The position numbers and the translations under genes were made by a program. The notes under the pieces were generated by a model, which saw only the letters and a program-made list of their open reading frames with translations, had not been told where the DNA came from and searched no databases. Shown piece by piece: positions 9,898 to 19,477 of a stretch of 64,000 bases of DNA. Every line of letters begins with the position of its first letter. Positions within the stretch are counted from its first letter, which is position 1. The stretch comes from Conexibacter arvalis (GTDB taxonomy: Bacteria > Actinomycetota > Thermoleophilia > Solirubrobacterales > Solirubrobacteraceae), in contig NZ_JACHNU010000002.1 in NCBI RefSeq assembly GCF_014199525.1, positions 354,147 through 418,146 on the forward strand, given 5' to 3'.

Positions 9898-10875
9898 ATG
9901 CGCGCGCTCGTCGTGACGAACATGTATCCGACCGAGGCCCGACCGGCGCTCGGGCGCTTCGTCCGCGACCAGGTCGAGGCGCTGCGCCGGCTCGACGGGA
10001 TCGAGGTCGAGCTGTTCGCCTTCCCGCCCGGGATGCGCTCCTACCCGCGGGCGGCGCTCGAGCTGCGGCGGCGCTACCGCGGTGAGCGCTTCGACGTCGT
10101 CCACGCCCACTTCGGCCTGACCGCGTGGCCGGCGCTCGCGCTGCGCGGGGCGCCGCACCTCGTCACCTTCCACGGCACCGACCTCGCCCATCCGCGCTCC
10201 GGTCGCCTCAGCCGCGCAGTCGCGCGGATCGTCGACCTCTCCGCGACCGTCTCCGCCTCGCTCGCGGAGCTGCTCCCCGGCGCCGGCCTCACGCGGCGGG
10301 TGGCCGTCCTGCCCTGCGGCGTCGACCTCGACCGCTTCCGCGCGCTCCCGCGAGCGGAGGCGCGCCGGCGGCTCGGACTCGACCCCGACGGCCGCTACCT
10401 GCTCTTCCCGGCCTCGCCGGCGCGTCCGGAGAAGCGCTTCGACCGGGCGCAGGCGGTCGCCGGAGGGGCGACCCTGCTGACGTTGACCGACGTGCCGCCC
10501 GACGAGGTGCCGTTGTGGGTCAACGCCGCCAACGCGGTCGTCGTCCCCTCCGAGCGCGAGGGCTTCGGGCTCGCGACGTTGGAGGCGCTCGCCTGCGACG
10601 TGCCGGTGGTCGCCACGCCGGTCGGCGTCCACGAGCTGGCGCTCGCCGGCGTCGCCGGCGCCCACTGCGGCCCGTTCGACGCCGCCGCGTGGCGGGCGGC
10701 GCTGGCGCCGCATCTCGCCGCCGCCGACCCGCGCGTCGCGGGGCGGGCGCGCGCCGAGCTGTTCTCGGCCGAGCGGATGGCGCGCCGGGTGGCCGCCGCG
10801 TGGCGCGCCGTCGCGGCCGAGCCGGCGGGGACGACCGGGGGCCGTGGGTATACTCGCCGCCTCGGCGCCGCCTGA
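9898..10875 (+). CDS. GT4-type glycosyltransferase
   Basis: This 325-residue protein has the GT-B fold pattern. The N-terminal domain starts RALVVTNMYPTEARPALG and contains DVVHAHFG and LVTFHGTD. The C-terminal nucleotide-sugar domain has the EX7E-type motif (PSEREGFGLATLEALAC). It probably transfers a sugar from an activated donor to a lipid or polysaccharide acceptor, but the substrate cannot be inferred. The middle is shorter than usual and the GRL-type donor loop is degenerate (SPARPEKRF). The ATG at 9898 was chosen because homology begins there. Confidence 0.85.
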   Translation: MRALVVTNMYPTEARPALGRFVRDQVEALRRLDGIEVELFAFPPGMRSYPRAALELRRRYRGERFDVVHAHFGLTAWPALALRGAPHLVTFHGTDLAHPRSGRLSRAVARIVDLSATVSASLAELLPGAGLTRRVAVLPCGVDLDRFRALPRAEARRRLGLDPDGRYLLFPASPARPEKRFDRAQAVAGGATLLTLTDVPPDEVPLWVNAANAVVVPSEREGFGLATLEALACDVPVVATPVGVHELALAGVAGAHCGPFDAAAWRAALAPHLAAADPRVAGRARAELFSAERMARRVAAAWRAVAAEPAGTTGGRGYTRRLGAA

Positions 10876-10901
10876 GTCGTGACGCGGCGCCTCTTCGAAC
10901 G

Positions 10902-12080
10902 ATGAGTGGCCTGTTCCAACGCATCGCACGCCGTCGCTCCGACGACTCCGAGCAGACGTCCGCGTCCGACGCGGGCGTCCAGCCGCCGGCTGCCGACCCG
11001 GCCGAGCAGCCCACGCGCTACATAGGGCTGCCGGCCGATGCCGTCGCCTCGCAGCCGGACCCGCTCCGCGCGCAGCCGCCGGAGCAGCCGGCTCCCCCGA
11101 GCATGACGTCGCAGCAGCCGGACGCAGGCGCGTCGACGGAGCCGGACGACGCCGCGACGACGCAGCCGGACGACGCTGCGACGACGCAGCCGGACGCGCT
11201 CGCGGCGCCGGACCCGCACGACGCCGCGACGCAGCCGGACGACGGCGCGTCGACGGAGCCGGACGAAGGCCCGACGACGGAGCCGGACGACGCCGCGACG
11301 ATGCAGTCGGACGAAGGCGCGTCGACGGAGCCGGACGCGCCGGGGCCCACGCCGCTGCAGGAGCAGCCGACCGCGCTCTTCCCGCTCGTGCCCGAGCAGC
11401 CGACCGAGCTGCAGCCGCCGCTCGCGCCCGACGCGGGCGCGCCGGTCAGCGCTGCCGACGCCGGCTCGACGCCGCTGAGCGCCGGCCCGCCGGCGGCCGC
11501 CGGCCAGGCCGCGCCGGACCACGAGCAGGCCGCGGCTGGCGCGCCGGCCGCGGAGGGCCAGGCGCCCGTCGGGGAGCCGAGCGCGAGCGCCGGCCAAGCG
11601 CCTGCGAGCGGCGAGCCGACCGCCGTGACCGAGCAGCAGCCGCAGCCGCAGGAGCGCAGACCGGGCTTCCGCGAGCGCGGCCGGATGCGCCGACGCCTCC
11701 GCTACCTGCGCAGACTGCGCGAGCTGCAGGTGCGCGACCTCGGCGGCCTGGCGTTCGACCTGCGCCGCTTCGAGCGCAAGCGCGACGACCTGATCGCGCA
11801 GAAGATCGACCAGATCCGCGCGTGCGACGACGAGCTGCGAGCGCTCGAGTCAGCGCTCGACGAGCGCCGCGACATCCGCGACGTGCGCATGCCGGGCGTC
11901 GGCGGGACCTGCCCGCGCTGCTTCTCGCTCTACGGCAGCAACGACCGCTACTGCGCCCACTGCGGCGCCGCCCTCGGCGGTCTCGCGCAGGGCCCGGCGC
12001 AGGTCGCAGCCCCGCCGCCTCCGCCGGCGCCGCCCGCCGGGGCGCCTTCCACACCGACCGCGCCGCCGCCGACGCAGTGA
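10902..12080 (+). CDS. Zinc-ribbon protein with acidic octapeptide repeats
   Basis: This 392-residue protein has three parts. Residues 1-70 are short and charged. Residues 73-250 are a low-complexity region of P-D-D-A-A-T-T-Q-like octapeptides and Ala/Pro/Gln stretches. Residues 255-330 are a basic coiled-coil-like helix (RRRLRYLRRLRELQVRDLGG). The C-terminus has a zinc ribbon with CPRC and CAHCG pairs and a proline tail. The architecture suggests a scaffold or adaptor rather than an enzyme. Its stop overlaps the start of the next zinc-ribbon gene (GTGA), so the two are coupled. No known family is recognised. Confidence 0.75.
   Translation: MSGLFQRIARRRSDDSEQTSASDAGVQPPAADPAEQPTRYIGLPADAVASQPDPLRAQPPEQPAPPSMTSQQPDAGASTEPDDAATTQPDDAATTQPDALAAPDPHDAATQPDDGASTEPDEGPTTEPDDAATMQSDEGASTEPDAPGPTPLQEQPTALFPLVPEQPTELQPPLAPDAGAPVSAADAGSTPLSAGPPAAAGQAAPDHEQAAAGAPAAEGQAPVGEPSASAGQAPASGEPTAVTEQQPQPQERRPGFRERGRMRRRLRYLRRLRELQVRDLGGLAFDLRRFERKRDDLIAQKIDQIRACDDELRALESALDERRDIRDVRMPGVGGTCPRCFSLYGSNDRYCAHCGAALGGLAQGPAQVAAPPPPPAPPAGAPSTPTAPPPTQ
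11118..11330 (+). repeat. Degenerate 24-base tandem repeat encoding octapeptides
   Basis: Nine imperfect in-frame units encode variants of P-D-x-x-A-x-T-[EQ], for example PDDAATTQ (twice in tandem at 11142-11189), PDDGASTE, PDEGPTTE and PDDAATMQ. One unit is shortened by two codons and one lengthened by one codon, all in frame, so the array looks able to expand or contract. Confidence 0.75.
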
Positions 12081-12538
12081 ACGCGACGCGGCCGTCGCCG
12101 ACGACGCCCGGCGCGTTCCTCTGCCCGCGCTGCGGCAACACCCTCCGCGACGATCAGGCGTGGTGCATGGAGTGCGGCCTGGCCGCGCGCACGCGCGTCG
12201 ACCGGCCGCCGAACTGGAAGCTCCCGATCGCCGCGACGCTCGTCGGGCTCGTGCTCGCCGCCGCCGCGATCGCCTACACGCTCGTCGTGCTGCTCGACGA
12301 GCAGCAGCCGCCCCCGACGCCAGCGACGGTCACGATACCGGCGCCGGCCGCGGCGCCCGCGCCGGCCCCGACCCCAGCCGAGCCGATCACCCCGCCGGCG
12401 ACGACGCCGGGCACGACCGTGCCCGGAACGACCAACCCGTCGTCGACGACGCCGACGACCCCGGCGACGCCGCCCGGCACGGCGGCGCCGCCCAGCGCTC
12501 CGGCGGTCCCCGGCAGCGACGACGCCGCGACGCCGTAG
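12077..12538 (+). CDS. Zinc-ribbon membrane protein with Pro/Thr-rich exterior
   Basis: This 153-residue protein starts with a zinc ribbon (CPRCGNTL, then WCMECG, residues 16-36), followed by one transmembrane helix (about residues 54-76) and a C-terminal tail of about 75 residues almost entirely Pro, Thr, Ala and Ser. Such tails usually extend through the wall. The GTG at 12077 overlaps the stop of the preceding zinc-ribbon gene by four bases, so the pair is translationally coupled and may form one complex across the membrane. Function is unknown. Confidence 0.75.
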   Translation: MNATRPSPTTPGAFLCPRCGNTLRDDQAWCMECGLAARTRVDRPPNWKLPIAATLVGLVLAAAAIAYTLVVLLDEQQPPPTPATVTIPAPAAAPAPAPTPAEPITPPATTPGTTVPGTTNPSSTTPTTPATPPGTAAPPSAPAVPGSDDAATP

Positions 12539-12644
12539 CCGCCGCGGGCGCCGGCCGTCATGGCGCGAGCCCGCCGGTGCATCCGGAGCGTCACGCCGGT
12601 CGAGCGCCGGCCGTGGTCCCGCCGCGCCGCGGCCGTTCGGGTCC

Positions 12645-13676
12645 TCACCCGCGCACGGCCGCGAGCGCCGGCCAGCGAGCGGCGAGCCGCTCCGCAGCCG
12701 CCAGCGCCGCAGGCGTGACCGGGACGTCAGCCGGCGTGCGCGGCGCGGGCGCCGTCAGCGCCTCGAGCGTCGCCGCGGTCGAGGCGGCGAGCGCGCGCAG
12801 GTCGTAGCCGCCCTCGAGCACGCCGCCGAGCGGGACGTCCAGCTCGGCCGCGAGGCGGCGCATCGTCGCCGCCATCGCCGCGAAGCCTGCCTCGGTCAGC
12901 TCGACGCCGGCGAGCGGGTCGTCGCGATGGGCGTCGAAGCCGGCCGACAGCAGGATCAGCCGCGGCTCGTACGCCCGCGCGAGCGGCACGACGACGTGCT
13001 CCAGCAGCGACAGGTAGAGCGCGTCGCCGGCGCCGGCGGAGACCGGGATGTTGACGGTGTAGCCGGTTCCCCTGCCGCTGCCGACGTCGCCGGCGGGGCC
13101 GGTGCCGGGATAGAGCGGCAGCTGGTGGATCGACACGAACAGGACCTCGTCGGTCGCGTGGAAGATGTCGTTGGTGCCGTTGCCGTGGTGGACGTCCCAG
13201 TCGAGCACGAGCACCCGGCCGGCCCCGTGCGCGTCGAGTGCGTGGCGCGCCGCGACGGCGACGTTCGAGAAGAGGCAGAAGCCCATCGCGCGGGCCGCCT
13301 CGGCGTGGTGGCCGGGCGGCCGCAGCGCGCTGAAGCCGGTCGACGCCGCGCCGGACATCAGCCGGTCGACCAGCTCGACGGCGCCCCCGGCGGCGTGCAG
13401 CGCCGCCTCGTAGGAGGCCTCGACGACGATCGTGTCGGCGTCGATCGCGCCGCCGCCGGCGGCGCACAGCTCGTCGATCGCGCGGATGTAGCGGACCGGG
13501 TGGACCGCCGCGAGCGTCTCGGACGCCACGCGCGGCGCCTCGACGCGCTCCATCGCGAACCAGTCGTGGCGCTCCAGCTCGCGCTCGATCGCGACGATCC
13601 GCTCGGCCCGTTCGGGGTGCGACCCGGTGTCGTGCAGGAGCGACGATGGATGCGACAGGTAGATCGCGGGCGCCAT
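12645..13676 (-). CDS. HDAC-like deacetylase / acetylpolyamine amidohydrolase family
   Basis: This 343-residue zinc hydrolase belongs to the arginase/deacetylase superfamily. Signatures include the HPER opening, RPPGHHAE (the active-site His pair), LDWDVHHGNGT with the zinc-binding Asp/His, SAGFDAHRDDPLAG with the second zinc Asp, and the EGGYD tail motif. Bacterial members remove acetyl groups from polyamines, acetoin-linked proteins or other amides; the substrate here is unknown. The ATG at 13676 starts the family domain. It is divergent from nadB, with only 25 bases between start codons, so the two promoters overlap. Confidence 0.9.
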   Translation of the reverse strand: MAPAIYLSHPSSLLHDTGSHPERAERIVAIERELERHDWFAMERVEAPRVASETLAAVHPVRYIRAIDELCAAGGGAIDADTIVVEASYEAALHAAGGAVELVDRLMSGAASTGFSALRPPGHHAEAARAMGFCLFSNVAVAARHALDAHGAGRVLVLDWDVHHGNGTNDIFHATDEVLFVSIHQLPLYPGTGPAGDVGSGRGTGYTVNIPVSAGAGDALYLSLLEHVVVPLARAYEPRLILLSAGFDAHRDDPLAGVELTEAGFAAMAATMRRLAAELDVPLGGVLEGGYDLRALAASTAATLEALTAPAPRTPADVPVTPAALAAAERLAARWPALAAVRG

Positions 13677-13701
13677 GCGAGTACCGTACTGGCCCCCTCG
13701 T

Positions 13702-15156
13702 ATGGAACGTCCCGTCACGATCGAGGCCGATCTCGCCGTCGTCGGCGCCGGAGGAGCCGGCCTCTACACAGCCCTCACCGCGGCCGAGGCCGGCGCGCGC
13801 GTCGCGTTGATCTCCGCGACCCCGCTGGCCGAGTCCTCCAGCTACTGGGCCCAGGGCGGGCTCGCCGCGGCGCTCGCGGTCGACGACAGCCCCGAGCGGC
13901 ACCTCGAGGACACGCTCGTGACCGGCCGCGGCACCGTGCGCCGCAGCGCCGCGGAGGCGCTGACGCGCGAGGCGCCGGAGATCGTGCGCGACCTCGAGCG
14001 GCTCGGAGTCCACTTCGACGCCGACCGCCGCGGACGGCTCGCGCTCGGGCTCGAGGGCGGCCATTCGATCCGCCGGATCGCGCACGCCGGCGGCGCCGCG
14101 ACCGGCCGGCGCGTCTCGCGCCAGCTGTCGGCGGTCGCGGCGACCGACGAGCGGATCGCGATCCTGGAGGACTGCCGCGCGACCGCGATCGTCGTCGACG
14201 AGGGCCGCGCCGCGGGCGTCCGCATCCACGACGGCAGAGTCGTGCTGGCGCGCGCCGTCGTGCTCGCGACCGGCGGCGCGGCGGCGCTGTGGGCCCGCAC
14301 GACCAACCCGGTCGGCGCGACCGGCGGCGGGATGGTGCTGGCGGCGCGGGCCGGAGCCGCGCTCGCCGACCTCGAGATGGTCCAGTTCCACCCGACCGCC
14401 GTCGCGGGCGTCGACGGCGCCGACTCCTTCCTCGTGACCGAGGCCGTCCGCGGCGAGGGCGCGCTGCTGCTCGACGAGCACGGCGAGCGGTTCGTCGACG
14501 AGCTGTCCCCGCGCGACGAGGTCGCCCGCGCCGTCGCCCGCAAGATGCTCGCGACCGGCGCCTCGTCGGTCGCCCTCGACATGCGCGCGATCGACCCCGA
14601 CCTCTTCCCCAACGTCGTCGAGGTGCTGCGCAGAGCGGGCCTCGACCCGGTCAGGGAGCTGGTCCCGGTCGCCCCCGCGGCGCACTACATGATGGGCGGG
14701 ATCGCGACCGACCTCGCGGGGCGCTCGACGGTCCCGGGCCTCTACGCCGTCGGCGAGTGCGCCTGCACCGGTCTCCACGGCGCCAATCGGCTGGCCTCCA
14801 ACTCGCTGACCGAGTGCTTCGTCTTCGGCCGCCGCGCCGCGCTCGCCGCGCTGGACGAGCCGCCCCGCGCCGGCAGCCCGGAGCCGCCCCCGTCGGGCCC
14901 GCCGCCGCGGCTGACCGCCGCCAGCCGCGAGGCGCTGTGGCGCGACGCGGGGATCGAGCGCGACGCCGACGGCCTGCGACGGCTGCTCGACGATGACCAC
15001 GAGCTCGTGCGGCTGCTCGCCGCGAGCGCGCTCGCGCGCGAGGAGAGCCGCGGCGCGCACCAGCGCCGCGACTTCCCGACGGTCGATCCCGCACTCGACG
15101 GACACCACACCGTCGTGACGAACGGCGCTCCGCCGTCGCTCGTGTCCTGGCGCTGA
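13702..15156 (+). CDS. nadB: L-aspartate oxidase
   Basis: The enzyme oxidises L-aspartate to iminoaspartate with FAD, the first step of de novo NAD synthesis. The 484-residue protein has the dinucleotide-binding GAGGAGLYTA, SSYWAQGGLAAAL, the FAD/substrate segments HPTAVAG and APAAHYMMGG, and the C-terminal NRLASNSLTECFVFGRRAA. The C-terminal helical domain is short. The gene stands alone; nadA and nadC are not in the window, unlike the usual nadABC cluster. The ATG at 13702 follows a short leader shared with the divergent amidohydrolase gene. Confidence 0.93.
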   Translation: MERPVTIEADLAVVGAGGAGLYTALTAAEAGARVALISATPLAESSSYWAQGGLAAALAVDDSPERHLEDTLVTGRGTVRRSAAEALTREAPEIVRDLERLGVHFDADRRGRLALGLEGGHSIRRIAHAGGAATGRRVSRQLSAVAATDERIAILEDCRATAIVVDEGRAAGVRIHDGRVVLARAVVLATGGAAALWARTTNPVGATGGGMVLAARAGAALADLEMVQFHPTAVAGVDGADSFLVTEAVRGEGALLLDEHGERFVDELSPRDEVARAVARKMLATGASSVALDMRAIDPDLFPNVVEVLRRAGLDPVRELVPVAPAAHYMMGGIATDLAGRSTVPGLYAVGECACTGLHGANRLASNSLTECFVFGRRAALAALDEPPRAGSPEPPPSGPPPRLTAASREALWRDAGIERDADGLRRLLDDDHELVRLLAASALAREESRGAHQRRDFPTVDPALDGHHTVVTNGAPPSLVSWR

Positions 15157-15240
15157 CATCTCCCGTCACAACAGCAGACGAACGACGGCGTTCAGTCCTG
15201 CTTTTCTGACACCGCGTCAAGCGAACGCAAACGTTTCGAC

Positions 15241-15255
15241 TTAACACGCGGTTAA
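15241..15255. promoter_or_regulatory. Inverted repeat in AT-rich leader, possible operator
   Basis: TTAAC-ACGCG-GTTAA is a perfect 5-base inverted repeat in the AT-richer gap between nadB and the next gene, about 95 bases before the start codon. No convincing -35/-10 pair surrounds it. It may be a regulator site or chance. Confidence 0.25.
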
Positions 15256-15349
15256 TAGTCTCGTGGCCTGAGCTTCACAAGACGGTGGGATGCTGGCGCT
15301 CGCCACACCGAGTGCGGCACGGGGATCTGAGAAGGAGAGAGCTGCCGTC

Positions 15350-15796
15350 ATGTATCGCTTCAGCCGGGCGATCTATCGCGAACTCGCGAACGAGATCGTC
15401 GAGGGCCCGACGACCGCGGGCACCATCAGCAACCACGAGCGCGTGTTGAAGGCGTGCGAGTCCGCGATCGAGCGCCTCGCCACCGACCGCCACTACTTCG
15501 CACGTCCTGCCCGCTCGCTGTTCAACGACATCCGGCCGTACTTCCCGATGTCGTCGCAGGCGCGCGTATTCCAGGTGATCGACCGCTACATCGCGTGCGC
15601 GGACGAGTTCCTGTCGCGTCAGCCGATGACCGGGTACGACCTCGCCGGCAACCCGCTCCAGTGCCGCGCGACGACGCGCAAGGGCACGCCCTGCCAGCGG
15701 ATGCCGCTGCCGCACAACGGCTACTGCCCCTCGCACCAGCACCTCGCCGAGACCGAGGAGACGCAGGCACGCGAGGCGGCGCTCGCCGCAGCCTGA
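15350..15796 (+). CDS. Small protein with C-terminal CxxxxxxxxC...CxxH zinc-like motif
   Basis: This 148-residue protein is helical and basic over residues 1-105, with alternating aromatic residues in YRFSRAIYREL. It ends with a compact motif, CRATTRKGTPCQRMPLP then GYCPSHQH, which puts three Cys and two His in a plausible metal-binding knuckle. Short C-x-A-T-x-K-G-x-P-C motifs of this kind occur in many otherwise unrelated bacterial proteins of unknown function. The ATG at 15350 has an AAGGAGAG ribosome-binding site. I cannot assign a function. Confidence 0.7.
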   Translation: MYRFSRAIYRELANEIVEGPTTAGTISNHERVLKACESAIERLATDRHYFARPARSLFNDIRPYFPMSSQARVFQVIDRYIACADEFLSRQPMTGYDLAGNPLQCRATTRKGTPCQRMPLPHNGYCPSHQHLAETEETQAREAALAAA

Positions 15797-15856
15797 GCGC
15801 CCTGCCGCTCGACCGTCCGACGCCGTCGAGCCGCGCGGGATAACTTGCGCGGCTCG

Positions 15857-17899
15857 ATGCTGCTCGGAGTCGACGTCGGAGGCACCTTCACGGATGCCGT
15901 CCTCTGCGGGGACGGCATCCTGGTCACGGCCAAGTCACCGACGACGCCGGAGGACCAGTCGCTTGGGGTGATGGCGGCCGTCGAGGCCGTGCTCGCCCGC
16001 GCCGGGCGCGTCGCGGCCGACGTGACGGCCTTCGCCCACGGCATGACGGTCGCGACCAACGCCCTGCTGGAGGGGAGATCGGCCCGCACCGCGCTGCTCG
16101 CGACCGAGGGCTTCGCCGACGTCGTCGCGCTCGGCCGGCAGGCGCGCGCCGACCTGTACCGGCTGTGCGCCTCCCATCCGGCCCCGCTCGTGCCCGACGA
16201 GCTGCGCTTCGGCGTCCCGGAGCGAATGACGCCGGACGGGCCGCTGCGGCCGCTCACGGAGGATGCGGCGGCAGAGATCGCCGCGCGCGTCGCCGCGGCC
16301 GAGCCGGAGGCGGTCGCGGTCGTGCTGCTGCACGCCTACCGCCATCCCCAGCACGAGCTGCTGCTGCGCGACGCGCTCGCAGCGGCGCTGCCCGGCCTCC
16401 ACGTCTCGCTCTCCCACGAGGTCGTCGGCACCTTCCGCGAGTACGAGCGCGCCGCCACGACCGAGATCGACGCCGCCCTCTCCCCGCTCGTCGGACGCTA
16501 CCTGCGGCGGCTCGCCGAGCGGGCGCGCGCGGCCGGGCTGCCGGAGCCGGCGATCATGCAGTCCAACGGCGGGCTGATCGACCTCGGCGCCGCCGCCGGC
16601 CACGCGTCGTGGACGGTGCTCTCGGGTCCGGCGGGCGGAGCCGAGGGCGCCGCGTTCGCCGCCGCCGCGACCGGCGTCGAGCGGGCGCTCTGCTTCGACA
16701 TGGGCGGCACCTCGTGCGACGTCTGCGTCGTCCACGACGGCGTCGTCGCCGAGTCGGGCAGCGGGGAGATCGCCGGACGGCCGATCGCCCTGCCGACGCT
16801 CGACGTCCACACCGTCGGCGCCGGCGGCGGCTCGATCGCCTGGCGCGACGCCGGCGGAGCGCTGCGCGTCGGGCCGCAGTCGGCCGGCGCCGTCCCCGGG
16901 CCGGCCTGCTACCGGCGCGGCGGCACCGAGCCGACGGTCACCGACGCGAACCTGCTGCTCGGCTACCTGCCACCCGACGCGCCGCTGTCGGGCGAGGTCG
17001 CGCTCGACCGCGAGGCGGCCGAGCGGGCGATCGGCCGCCTGGCGGAGCAGCTCGGCATGGAGCCGCTCGCCTGCGCCGAGGGGATCGTCCGCGTCGCGAA
17101 CGCGGAGATGACACGGGCGCTGCGGGTCGTGACCGTCGAGCGCGGGATCGACCCGCGCGACCACGCGCTCGTCGCCTTCGGCGGGGCCGGCCCGCTGCAC
17201 GCCTGCGCGATCGCCGACGAGCTCGGGATCGAACGGGTGATCGCGCCGCGCGCCTCGGGCGTGCTCGCCGCCTTCGGCCTCGTCGTCTCGCCGCGCCGCC
17301 GCGACGCCCAGCGCAGCGTCCTGCGCAGCGGCGACGCCTTCACGGCCGGCGCCGTCGCCGACGACGTCGCCGCGCTCGCCGCCGAGGCGCGCGCGGCGCT
17401 CGGCGCACCGGAGGCGCCGATCGCGGCGACCTTCGAGCTGCGCTATCGCGGCCAGGCGTTCGAGCTGGCCGTCGAGGCGGCGGCCGACGCGACGCCAGCG
17501 CAGCTGCGCGGCGCCTTCGAGGCGGCGCACGAGGAGCGCTACGGCCACCGCGCGCCCGACGAGGAGGTCGAGCTCGTGACCGTCCGCGTACGCGCGGTGC
17601 GGGAGAGCGAGGCGCTCGCCGAGCTGCCGGCGCCGGCCGGCGAGCTGCCGGCGCCGCTGCGGCGGCCGGCGCGGCTCGGCGGCGCGCCGGTCGAGCTCGC
17701 CGTCTGGCGCGGCGCGTTGCCGCCCGGCGCCGAGATCGCCGGGCCGGCCGTCTGCGAGCTGTCCGAGTCGACGCTGCTGGTGCCGCCGGGCTGGGCCGGC
17801 AGCGTCGGCGCGAGCGGCGCGATCGAGCTGCGCCGCGGCGACCGCGGCACCGGGGCGGATCGCGCGCTTGGAGCGCGGCGCGAGGAGCGCCGGCGATGA
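15857..17899 (+). CDS. hyuA: Hydantoinase A / oxoprolinase A subunit
   Basis: This 680-residue ATP-dependent amidohydrolase subunit has an actin-like ATPase fold. It opens with LLGVDVGGTFTDAVL (the phosphate-1 loop), has AHGMTVATNALLEG, the second nucleotide loop CFDMGGTSCDVCVV and the conserved VAFGGAGPLHAC. Members couple ATP hydrolysis to opening of 5-oxoproline, hydantoin or related cyclic amides, working with a HyuB partner. That partner follows directly with an ATGA overlap. The ATG at 15857 is preferred over a TTG at 15845. No transporter or racemase is adjacent, so the substrate is open. Confidence 0.9.
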   Translation: MLLGVDVGGTFTDAVLCGDGILVTAKSPTTPEDQSLGVMAAVEAVLARAGRVAADVTAFAHGMTVATNALLEGRSARTALLATEGFADVVALGRQARADLYRLCASHPAPLVPDELRFGVPERMTPDGPLRPLTEDAAAEIAARVAAAEPEAVAVVLLHAYRHPQHELLLRDALAAALPGLHVSLSHEVVGTFREYERAATTEIDAALSPLVGRYLRRLAERARAAGLPEPAIMQSNGGLIDLGAAAGHASWTVLSGPAGGAEGAAFAAAATGVERALCFDMGGTSCDVCVVHDGVVAESGSGEIAGRPIALPTLDVHTVGAGGGSIAWRDAGGALRVGPQSAGAVPGPACYRRGGTEPTVTDANLLLGYLPPDAPLSGEVALDREAAERAIGRLAEQLGMEPLACAEGIVRVANAEMTRALRVVTVERGIDPRDHALVAFGGAGPLHACAIADELGIERVIAPRASGVLAAFGLVVSPRRRDAQRSVLRSGDAFTAGAVADDVAALAAEARAALGAPEAPIAATFELRYRGQAFELAVEAAADATPAQLRGAFEAAHEERYGHRAPDEEVELVTVRVRAVRESEALAELPAPAGELPAPLRRPARLGGAPVELAVWRGALPPGAEIAGPAVCELSESTLLVPPGWAGSVGASGAIELRRGDRGTGADRALGARREERRR

Positions 17900-19416
17900 G
17901 CGCGAAGCGCCTCGACCCGGTCGAGCTGCAGGTCGTGGTCGGCGCGCTGCGCGCCAGCTGCGAGGAGATGGGCGCGGTGCTTATCCGCTCGGCCCACTCG
18001 GCCAACATCAAGGAGCGCCGCGACGCGTCGACGGCGCTGTTCGACCCGGCCGGCGAGATGGTGATGCAGGCCGAGCACATCCCGGTCCACCTCGGCGCGA
18101 TGCCGGCGGCGGTCGCGGCGGTCGCTGGCGAGCGCCACAGCCCCGGGCGCGCCTGGATCCTCAACGATCCGTATCGCGGCGGCACGCACCTGCCCGACAT
18201 CACCGTCGTCACGCCGGTCTTCGAGCGCGAAGATCCGGGCGATCCGGGAGCGCTGCTCGGGTTCGCCGCCAACCGCGCCCACCACGCGGACGTCGGCGGC
18301 CCGACGCCCGGCTCGATGCCGGCCGACAGCCGCACGCTCGCCGACGAGGGCGTCGTGATCGGGCCCCAGCCGCTCGACGAGGAGGCGGTCGAGCGGCTGA
18401 CCGCGCAGATGCGCCAGCCGGCGCAGCGACGGGCCGACCTGCGCGCGCAGCTCGCCGCCAACCGCGCCGGCGCCCGTCGGCTCGCGGAGCTGGCGCGGCG
18501 GATCGGCGTCGAGACGCTGTGCGCCGCGACCGCCGAGGTGCTCGACTACGCCGAGCGGCGCACGCGCGCCTGCATCGCAGCCCTCCCCGACGGGGTGCTG
18601 GAGGCGCGCGACGTGCTGGAGGCGGCCGACGGCGACGTCGAGCTGGCGCTGCGGGCGACGATCGACGGCGACCGGCTGGTGCTCGACTTCAGCGGCAGCG
18701 CATCCCAGCACGACGGCAACCTCAACTGCCCGCTCGCCGTCACCCGCTCGGCGTGCTACTTCGCGGTGCGGGTCCTGACCGACCCCGACATCCCGCCGAG
18801 CGCCGGCGCCTACCGGCCGATCGACGTCGTCGCGCCGGAGGGGTCGCTGCTCAACGCGCGGCCGCCGGCGGCCGTCGTCGCCGGCAACGTCGAGACCTCC
18901 TCGCGCGTCGCCGATCTCGTGCTCGCCGCGTTCGGGCGCGCGCTCGGCCAGGGAACGATGAACAACCTGACGCTCGGCAGCGACGACTTCACGTACTACG
19001 AGACGCTCGGCGGCGGCCAAGGCGCCTGCCCGGACGCGGACGGCCCGAGCGCCGTCCACGTCGCGATGTCGAACACGCTCAACACGCCGGTCGAGGCGCT
19101 CGAGCTGGAGTTCCCGCTGCGCGTCGTCGAGTACGGGCTGCGGCGCGGCTCGGGCGGCGACGGGCGTCACCGCGGCGGCGACGGCATCGTGCGGGAGCTG
19201 GAGGCGCTGGCGCCGATGACGTGGTCGCTGATCAGCGAGCGGCGCCGCCACGCCCCGCCGGGCTCAGACGGCGGCCAGCCGGGGGCGACGGGCCGCAATC
19301 TGCTGGACGGCGAGCCGGTCGGGCCGAAGGCCCGCGGGACGCTGGCGCCGGGTGCGCGGCTGCGCATCGAGACGCCCGGCGGCGGTGGCCACGGCGTCAG
19401 TTTTCCACAGCGATAA
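17896..19416 (+). CDS. hyuB: Hydantoinase B / oxoprolinase B subunit
   Basis: This 506-residue partner of the preceding HyuA subunit has the family segments [13 protein letters not shown], the metal-ligand-like [33 protein letters not shown] and the C-terminal [14 protein letters not shown] and ETPGGGGHG. Together with HyuA it probably forms an ATP-dependent cyclic-amide hydrolase. It is translationally coupled (17896-17899) and ends the two-gene operon. An AT-rich intergenic stretch with its own promoters follows. Confidence 0.9.
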   Translation: MSAKRLDPVELQVVVGALRASCEEMGAVLIRSAHSANIKERRDASTALFDPAGEMVMQAEHIPVHLGAMPAAVAAVAGERHSPGRAWILNDPYRGGTHLPDITVVTPVFEREDPGDPGALLGFAANRAHHADVGGPTPGSMPADSRTLADEGVVIGPQPLDEEAVERLTAQMRQPAQRRADLRAQLAANRAGARRLAELARRIGVETLCAATAEVLDYAERRTRACIAALPDGVLEARDVLEAADGDVELALRATIDGDRLVLDFSGSASQHDGNLNCPLAVTRSACYFAVRVLTDPDIPPSAGAYRPIDVVAPEGSLLNARPPAAVVAGNVETSSRVADLVLAAFGRALGQGTMNNLTLGSDDFTYYETLGGGQGACPDADGPSAVHVAMSNTLNTPVEALELEFPLRVVEYGLRRGSGGDGRHRGGDGIVRELEALAPMTWSLISERRRHAPPGSDGGQPGATGRNLLDGEPVGPKARGTLAPGARLRIETPGGGGHGVSFPQR

Positions 19417-19477
19417 CTGTCAGACAAAACGCCGTCCGCGACCGGTGAAAGGGTCGTGAAAAGACGCGGGTTTCCAG

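Noticed and set aside
11118-11330. Possible CRISPR array
   Set aside because: The repeats are coding, imperfect, contiguous without spacers and in frame with a protein.
12539-12644. Repeated GCGCCGGCCGT in the gap before the HDAC-like gene
   Set aside because: Short GC-rich direct repeats are expected by chance here, and no hairpin with a tail forms.
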